A stretch of DNA of 13,142 nucleotides from Smittium mucronatum (lineage: Eukaryota > Kickxellomycota > Harpellomycetes > Harpellales > Legeriomycetaceae): positions 1-13,142 of the forward strand of contig LSSL01003557.1 in NCBI GenBank assembly GCA_001953115.1, written 5' to 3'. The position numbers and the translations under genes are program-made. This document shows positions 7,747 to 13,142 of this stretch, piece after piece. The first letter of the stretch is position 1. Each line of letters begins with the position of its first letter. The notes beneath the pieces are model-generated. The model was not told where the DNA came from. It was given only the letters and a program-made list of their open reading frames with translations, and made no database searches.

Positions 7747-7959
7747 CTATTTTTTGAATACTTTATATTTTATTGAAGTATAATTTCTTTTTCCGTCATT
7801 AATTATACTAATGTAACCAATACATTTTAAATCCTGCAGATTTAAAATATAAGTAGCATAATTATTATCCATAAATGATGACATGATATATTCTGCTGGA
7901 AATGTTAAAGGATCGAAATTGCTGTAGATGTTCTTGCTTTTATATCCTAGATAAATCAT
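7747..7959 (-). CDS. Small hypothetical ORF, 70 residues
   Basis: A complete ATG-to-stop frame starts MIYLGYKSKNIYSNFDPL and ends with a basic tail, YTSIKYKVFKK. An in-frame TAG lies five codons before the ATG, so the N-terminus cannot extend in this frame. There is no signal peptide, membrane segment or known motif; the middle (YATYILNLQDLKCIGYISI) alternates hydrophobic and polar residues, as beta strands would. It has no neighbour on its strand within 400 bases and no recognisable promoter. About four frames of 70 codons are expected by chance in this window, so it may be noise or a fragment of a decayed gene. Confidence 0.2.
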   Translation of the reverse strand: MIYLGYKSKNIYSNFDPLTFPAEYIMSSFMDNNYATYILNLQDLKCIGYISIINDGKRNYTSIKYKVFKK

Positions 7960-10900
7960 ATATTCAAACTATTCCTTTTATATTCATAAATTCATTGAAT
8001 CCCTACTCATGAAACTAAAATTTTTATAGTGCGATGAAGAAAATTAACCCAAATATTAAAGTTAATTATCAATTAAATATGGTTTAAAATTATTTAACCA
8101 AACGATTTGTTCCCATCACAAAAAATATGTCAAATTTATGCAAAAAAAAGTATTAATGTACAAATTACACTTTTAATTATTAAAATATCTCTTTTTTAGG
8201 TATCCATATACAAACCTTAAAAAAAATATTCGCTATTTATTTTTTCGATAAATATATGAGATAAAATAATTCAAAAAATAGTTTTTATATCCTGCTAAAT
8301 AAAAAAAATAAAAAAGAATCCAATAATTTCATAAATAATTAAGATTTGATTTTATTAGTTTTTTATTTTTTTATAACACATAATATGGAGGCAGGTTTTA
8401 CTTTTTGTTAATAAAAACTCAAAGATTCTAATTTTATAATTAAAAAATGAGATCAACAATACAATTATAGAATTTCGAATATAAAATAATAAGAAAATTG
8501 ATTTTTAACACAATGCTGCTAATATCATTTGATAACGATGTTTTCCAAAAATTTCTTAATAAAAAATATACCTTATAAGTTATAGTTTTGCAAAAAAAAA
8601 CAATATGGTCACTGATTTAATTTTAAGATAAGATATACTTTTTCATTCTTAGGCAATATACATAAGCTTATTACGTATATCTGAATTTATGTTTTTATTG
8701 GGTATCAATACTTATTCGCCTAGGAATTTTATGGGGCGCTTTTTAAGCTAGGATCTAAAAACTTTGAATCGATTCCGAAAGATACCGCATTTTCGGGGAA
8801 CATAATTTTTTCGCATATATTAGTCGATCTTTAAGAAATCTCATAAATAGTCTTTTTTTTGAGATTATTAAAATGAATCAATGATCAAAATGAGTTCTAT
8901 ATAGTGCTTCATTCATTATAAAAGAGAGAATAAAAAATATATATATATGAAACTAATCTAATGAAGAATTTATTTTTCAGAATTCTTTTGGAATTTCCTC
9001 TATATTTCTTTAGATTGAGTATGATATACAATTAGATTTAAAATTAAAATTGAGTTATGGTAATGCTATGATTATCTAAATTTTATTATATTTAAAAAAC
9101 CAACTCATTTACAAGATATATCTATCTAATTAAATATTATTTATTTTGTGGTTATAGCCTATACCCCTATCGATAATCGATCATGTCTCATCATGAAAAA
9201 TGTGACTGGTTTAATTTTCTCAAGTAATAAACATTTATTAATTCGAATTTCAGTTCTTGATAGTAATATATGGTTTTAAAGAAAAGATTGATAAATCCGA
9301 ATTTAAATAGAATAATTTTAAATCTGGTCTAATAAACTAATTTTTCTCTTATGTTGGTTCATCAAAACTACAATATATATTTTCTCTACTTTTATCTAAT
9401 ACTTCAAGGCTATTGGTAATTAAATATATAATATTTTCTCGTTTTTTATTTAAATAACTGCTTCTTAGAGTCATTCGAACCTAAGGAGCTATTGTTACTT
9501 TAACCTAAAAATTAGGCACCCTCATATCAACAAAAATTTTTATAAATAAATTTTGGTTCGGATTTTTAAATTTTGGCAACAATTTTGCCAAAATCTAATC
9601 TTTTATTCTTAGAAATAGAATATAGATATTTTCACGATTTTTTTGAATCTGATAATTAAAAAAAAATTCATCTTTTAGAAATCTGTTTATTAAAGTATCA
9701 GTAGATTTTTTGAAAACGTTTTTTTAATTTCTTTAAAAATGCTTCCAAAGATTTATTTGTATACTCCTTAAATCAAACTGAAACGCTGATATATATATAT
9801 TTTTTAATTTTGGATATTTAATGATGTATTTAGACTCAAATTTTAAACAAAAGTAAGATATATTTTTTCTAATTATATCCACTGATCAAAAATAGAACTT
9901 CGATTCTTTATTTATAATTCTTCTATTCCTGTAAACAAAAAAAATTATTTAGGTCTGTAATTCCCATTATTAGAATTGGATATCCGAATAAAATAATTTT
10001 TATGTCGAAAATTTATAAAATTTTCTGATTCAACATAATCTTAAACCACTTTTTTTGAATTTATTGGAACTTTAATTTAGCCTAATAAATTTTTAAAAAA
10101 TAAAAATAAAAAATCCTAATTCAATTTATAAGTGTTATCTTTTTTGTAAAATAAAAAATATATAAGATCAGTTTTCATCTTATTTTTATTTTTTTATGAA
10201 TACTTTTAAATTTTTATGATAATTTACCATTTTTATTTTAAATTTTTTTCTTTCTAAGGTTTGAAAATTTATAATATATTTGATTTGATGGCATTCTAAC
10301 TCGATCCTTTTTAATTTTCTTATTTATATCCATTTCTTTTAATAAAAACGGTCTCGTATAATCTATTATTGAAAGTTTTTTTACATTTTAAGAAATTATA
10401 AATTTTTAATATTGAATTAGGCTATTGTATTTTAACTTTTGGAATTAAATGAAGCTAGAAACCCCGCTTTTAATTTATTTTTGCAGTAAAATTGAGATTT
10501 TAGGATATTTTTCAAAAACTTACTCGTTCTTATAATCCGAATAATAATACTTCAATCGAATTCCGGCTCTTTGGGGTCTTTAACAAATTTTCAATCTATT
10601 TTAATTTTGAGCTGATATTATAGAAGGTTCCTAAATTTATATCGAAATTGAATATTAATTATTTCATGCATAATTCTAATATCTTCAAATTACCACTAAA
10701 CAGAATTTTTAAAACTTGCTAAAAAAACTAACAAGATTGGCAATATTATGTTGCGTAAGGTTTATAATGGATCACTTTAAAAAATATTTTTTACTAATTT
10801 AAAATTTAATTTGTTCATGTATACTTTTTTTGTATATTTGTGCTAATTTTGAGTGTAAAAACCTGTTTTCGTCGATAGATATCTTTTGTCTTGAGATTAT

Positions 10901-11291
10901 TGTTTTTTTCAAAGGACTATGACCATTTTCTTATCCCGATCCTGAAAGGGTTAAATAAAAAAAATTAACAATTACTTGTCTAAGATAATTTCTAAGCTAT
11001 TCTGCCAAATTTACCCATGAGAATTTGTTATTTTTTTGTTGAAATTGGGGGATTATATTTATAAATAAACAAAAATATAAAAATAATGTTTTTTATATTA
11101 TTTATCAATTATAAATTTATTTTCAAATCATGGTCTATACAATTTCACAGGTTTTTTTGAAATAATTAAAATATTTTGCTTATAATCTATTTAAACGAAA
11201 AATGAAATAAATCTATCATTGATATTAAATCAATCGAACTATAAGTTAATATTAGTTAATAAGATTATGCTGAAGTCGAAATATTTGTTTA
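7960..11291. other. Long AT-rich stretch without a supported gene
   Basis: About 3.3 kb with almost only AT-rich low-complexity DNA. Dinucleotide (AT)n tracts occur near 8938-8948 and 9789-9800. A short GC-richer piece at 8735-8840 carries a 35-codon plus frame (contains SIPKDTAFSGNIIF) between stops, and another at about 10520-10630 a 38-codon plus frame. Neither is long or recognisable enough to call. A possible transposon end is listed separately at 10931-10954. I see no tRNA or rRNA. Confidence 0.5.
10931..10954 (-). repeat. Possible transposon terminus (TTAA followed by CCCTTT)
   Basis: On the minus strand TTAA is followed by CCCTTTCAGGATCGGGATAA, a locally GC-rich run in AT-rich DNA. 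piggyBac-type elements duplicate TTAA and commonly begin with CCC(T/A)TT-like termini, so this could be one end of such an element or its MITE. I did not find an inverted partner at lower coordinates, nor a DDD transposase. It is recorded only as a candidate boundary. Confidence 0.2.
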
Positions 11292-11905
11292 CTACAGAGA
11301 AAATATTGACTCGGAACTTTTACCCTTAGTAAACATGATGAGTCTATAGCAGGAATAAAAAATCGAATATCTCGCTCGAAATGCTTGAGATACTACGTTT
11401 TCTTATTTTATAAATTCATAGGATGCAAATATGGCTTCTATTGCCTTTGATTTTTGAACCGAGGTTCTGTTCAGTTTTTTAATTTTTCCATATGGTTCAT
11501 GTATGTATCTGGTAATCTTTTCAACTGACAGCGGTTCAAAGCCCAAGTTGATGCGTTTCATTAGCCCAATAATTGTTATATTTATAATACTTGTATGATG
11601 AGTTGGGATTTAATTTAATTTCGCTTTTTATTTTTGTAATTAGTATGTAAGCAAATGGCATAAGATCATGTAAGAATGAGGTGTTATTTGACATGGCCTT
11701 AGAATCGGTCTACTCTTTCTCTTTTCCGATTATGATACGCTTATCAAGTATTAAAATTATTATCTTACTTTGGTTCTATCATTTTCAATCATATTTACGT
11801 CACTCGACCTTAAAGAAAAAGCTATCGCGAATAACCAGCATATCTTGTTAGTTAGTATTATCACTTTAATGGTTTATTTTGAAACCCTTTCCTAATAAGA
11901 CTCAT
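11292..11905 (-). pseudogene. Decayed tyrosine recombinase (Crypton/DIRS-like), catalytic half
   Basis: Fragments in order along the minus strand match the layout of eukaryotic-transposon tyrosine recombinases. First, 11861-11905 contains LIRKGFQNKPLK, like the linker before the catalytic domain. Next, 11760-11873 in another frame contains TNKICWLFAIAFSLRSSDV, matching the helix ending in the first catalytic Arg (LRxSD). An ill-defined part, 11536-11694, follows. Then 11406-11561 contains PLSVEKITRYI and SVQKSKAIEAIFAS, the place of the second Arg box, where Arg appears replaced by Lys/Ala. After an internal TAA (11403-11405) the same frame gives NVVSQAFRARYSIFYSCYRL, the region around the nucleophilic Tyr (family pattern: Ala-Phe-Trp...Phe-x-x-Tyr-Tyr-Arg-Leu). 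Such enzymes cut and rejoin DNA through a Tyr-DNA intermediate. At least two frame changes and one stop make it non-functional. The family assignment is from motif recognition only. Confidence 0.65.
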
Positions 11906-12035
11906 AATTGGTCAGATATTTATTATTATTATTTTTATGCATGATTCTTATGAGGAATCATTACATGCTTTAAAAAATTCCGAGAATACCTAAATTTCGG
12001 AAATCTATTCCAATTTTTATTTAATTTTATATAGC

Positions 12036-12516
12036 TTATTCTAAAGCCCTAACTACATATTTTTCCAGAATTTTGGTTACTGATATCTCGACTAAGTATT
12101 TAGTAATATATACAGCATATATTGGAGCTTTTACTTCTTTCGAATCCCTCAAATTCAAAAAAAATTTGTTATTCAGAATTATATTTCGATCTGCCTCTGA
12201 ACGTGTTATCCTTGGATGTATAAGAACCAACTAATAATTTCTGATTTTTTATCTCAATTTTGTACCACCGATCATTCATTTCATCTAACTCCAATTATTG
12301 TTCTCCTAAGGTGGCGACTTTCCTGTTTTATGTTTTACCAGTATTGACATCACTTGCTTTATTAAAGCCATTTCTATTGATAATATCTGGGAGCCTTATC
12401 GCCGAATAAAAAACCCAAGAAACCTTTTCAAATTTATTCACTCTAATTTTACTTTTTTTATAGATTTCGGAATTAGGTTCCATGGGGTAGGATAGATTTT
12501 TTCGAAGATTCAGTGT
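12036..12516 (-). pseudogene. Decayed coding frames upstream of the recombinase remnant, unrecognised
   Basis: One minus frame runs 115 codons from 12516 to a TAA at 12169-12171 with only two internal stops (12328-12330 and 12295-12297). It includes an ATG-started 51-residue piece (ATG at 12481-12483) with VSWVFYSAIRLPDIINRNGF, and later LDEMNDRWYKIEIKNQKLL. A second frame, 12036-12230, overlaps its end: 64 codons with no ATG, containing RITRSEADRNIILNN and LEKYVVRALE just before its stop. The overlap and same direction suggest one gene broken by a frameshift. It lies directly upstream of the recombinase fragments on the same strand, so it may be that element's N-terminal region or another of its genes. 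No domain is recognised, and the 64-codon piece alone is within chance expectation. Confidence 0.35.
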
Positions 12517-12625
12517 TTAAAAAAAGTATTTTTGTCCTTGAAACTATGGACCTAGAAACCAACTAAGATAGTTTGTAAAAAAAAATTATGTATGATTAAA
12601 CGTTCACATCGTGCGTTTCAAGTGA

Positions 12626-12742
12626 TCATTTGATTCTCTGGATGTCTTGGACGAAATGCTCCACTATTTTTGAGAAGTCAAACTTCTTGGAATTTCTTCT
12701 GGGTTTACTTGAGATGTGATTTAGACTAACTTTGGTCAAGAT
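12626..12742 (-). pseudogene. Short coding-like fragment, unrecognised
   Basis: A 38-codon open minus frame between stops contains SSKPRRNSKKFDFSKIVEHF and then VQDIQRIK. After its TGA the same frame continues for nine codons (SLETHDVNV). Basic N-terminal and amphipathic C-terminal parts look protein-like, and the region is GC-richer than its surroundings. The plus strand is also open here for 38 codons, so the sense strand is uncertain. I favour minus because the flanking remnants at 12036-12516 and 12997-13142 lie on that strand. Family unknown. Confidence 0.25.
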
Positions 12743-12996
12743 TTAGTAAGAAAGTGATCAGAAATCTTCTTTACATCTAGTGTTACCTGAGTAAAAAATA
12801 ACATATTCCCCGCTTACCCCCTAATTCCTTAGTGCAGATAAAATTAATGTTAGTTTTTTGAGTTTATGTTAATCGATATCTGTGAATTATTAGAAACAGC
12901 TTAATATTTATGTGATAAAATAACTTAGTCATGATGTAATGCTAAAATGTTTAAATATTTCGTGTATCTGATTTCTCTGATAAAAATTATTCACCA
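12743..12996. other. AT-rich stretch without a supported gene
   Basis: No frame, RNA or repeat is supported. On the minus strand this is the sequence immediately downstream of the partial C-terminus at 12997-13142; I see no perfect AATAAA close to that stop. Confidence 0.4.
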
Positions 12997-13142
12997 TTAA
13001 ATTTCATTACTTTTTTCTCCCAGAACTAAATACTGTGTTTTACCATCTTTTTTAATGCCACTTAATATATCCATGAATTTATTTTCTCTATACCTTGGCT
13101 CTTGAGATCCAGCAGCCCTACCAATAATAAAACTCCAGATAA
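12997..13142 (-). CDS. C-terminal part of an unrecognised protein, partial at the right edge
   Basis: A minus frame enters from the right edge and stays open for 47 codons to a TAA at 12997-12999. It contains FIIGRAAGSQEPRYRENKF, then DILSGIKKDGKTQYLVLGEK, and ends SNEI. The Gly/Arg/Glu/Asp content is unusually balanced for this DNA, and it has the look of a true C-terminus. The start lies outside the window. I do not recognise the family, so no function is given. It may be a live gene or another remnant in the minus-strand chain at this end. Confidence 0.35.
   Translation of the reverse strand, partial: IWSFIIGRAAGSQEPRYRENKFMDILSGIKKDGKTQYLVLGEKSNEI

Noticed and set aside
8735..8840. GC-richer plus-strand piece with a 35-codon frame
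   Set aside because: Too short, unrecognised and bounded by stops in all frames; mentioned only in the stretch description.
9472..9490. GGTTCGAATGA on the minus strand, close to tRNA box B
   Set aside because: The flanking bases do not pair as a T-arm and there is no box A upstream; an isolated match.
11532..11544. GGTTCAAAGCC on the plus strand, a perfect match to the tRNA box B consensus
   Set aside because: No box A, acceptor or anticodon arm lies upstream at tRNA spacing, and the bases are explained by the recombinase remnant on the other strand (GFEPLSV).
11559..11605. A possible 66-nt spliceosomal intron (donor GTATTA, branch GCTAAT, acceptor CTGTCAG) in the recombinase remnant
   Set aside because: Removing it brings a stop codon into frame at once, and the sequence inside is part of the coding match (PL and preceding residues).

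Overview
The window is about three-quarters A+T by eye, full of homopolymer runs and short AT repeats, and has no intact protein gene that I recognise. What I can support is repeat and mobile-element debris. The clearest evidence for a eukaryotic nuclear genome is a short retroposed sequence with a poly(A) tail, an AATAAA signal and a 15-bp target-site duplication. A decayed tyrosine recombinase and a possible Ty1/copia Gag fragment agree with that. The composition and mix of elements would fit a very AT-rich early-diverging fungus such as an arbuscular mycorrhizal fungus (Rhizophagus or a relative). That assignment is inference, and other AT-rich protists or fungi are possible.

Layout. Positions 1-196 hold a minus-strand coding-like frame that runs into a poly(A) tract at the window edge. 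Positions 237-590 form a GC-richer patch with tRNA-like promoter motifs, including a good D-arm match on the minus strand, and look like SINE debris. Positions 600-3600 are AT-rich sequence with a 110-codon stop-free minus frame (1605-1934), a 10-bp tandem array (2581-2620), a 42-bp tandem repeat (2741-2866) and an 85-bp inverted-repeat element (2870-2954).

Positions 3605-6180 are the most informative part. Two diverged copies of a roughly 260-bp repeat lie in inverted orientation about 1.8 kb apart. The second copy is split by a 250-bp retroposon (5788-6037). The first copy preserves the uninterrupted target, so the insertion can be read directly. The retroposon has a roughly 55% GC head that I cannot assign to any known RNA or gene.

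Positions 6530-7341 hold a plus-strand frame resembling a copia-type Gag start and a decayed minus-strand frame of unknown identity. Positions 7400-11290 are almost featureless AT-rich DNA, with one 70-codon minus ORF (7747-7959) and a TTAA-CCCTTT sequence that could be a transposon end (about 10931-10954).

The right end, 11292-13142, carries a run of minus-strand coding remnants. The 11292-11905 stretch reads, with stops and frame changes, as the catalytic half of a Crypton/DIRS-like tyrosine recombinase. Upstream fragments at 12036-12516 and 12626-12742 may belong to the same element. An unrecognised C-terminal gene fragment enters from the right edge (12997-13142).

Nothing here works as an operon or pathway. 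The genes do not act together; the window is a graveyard of mobile elements, with one comparatively well-preserved retroposition event.
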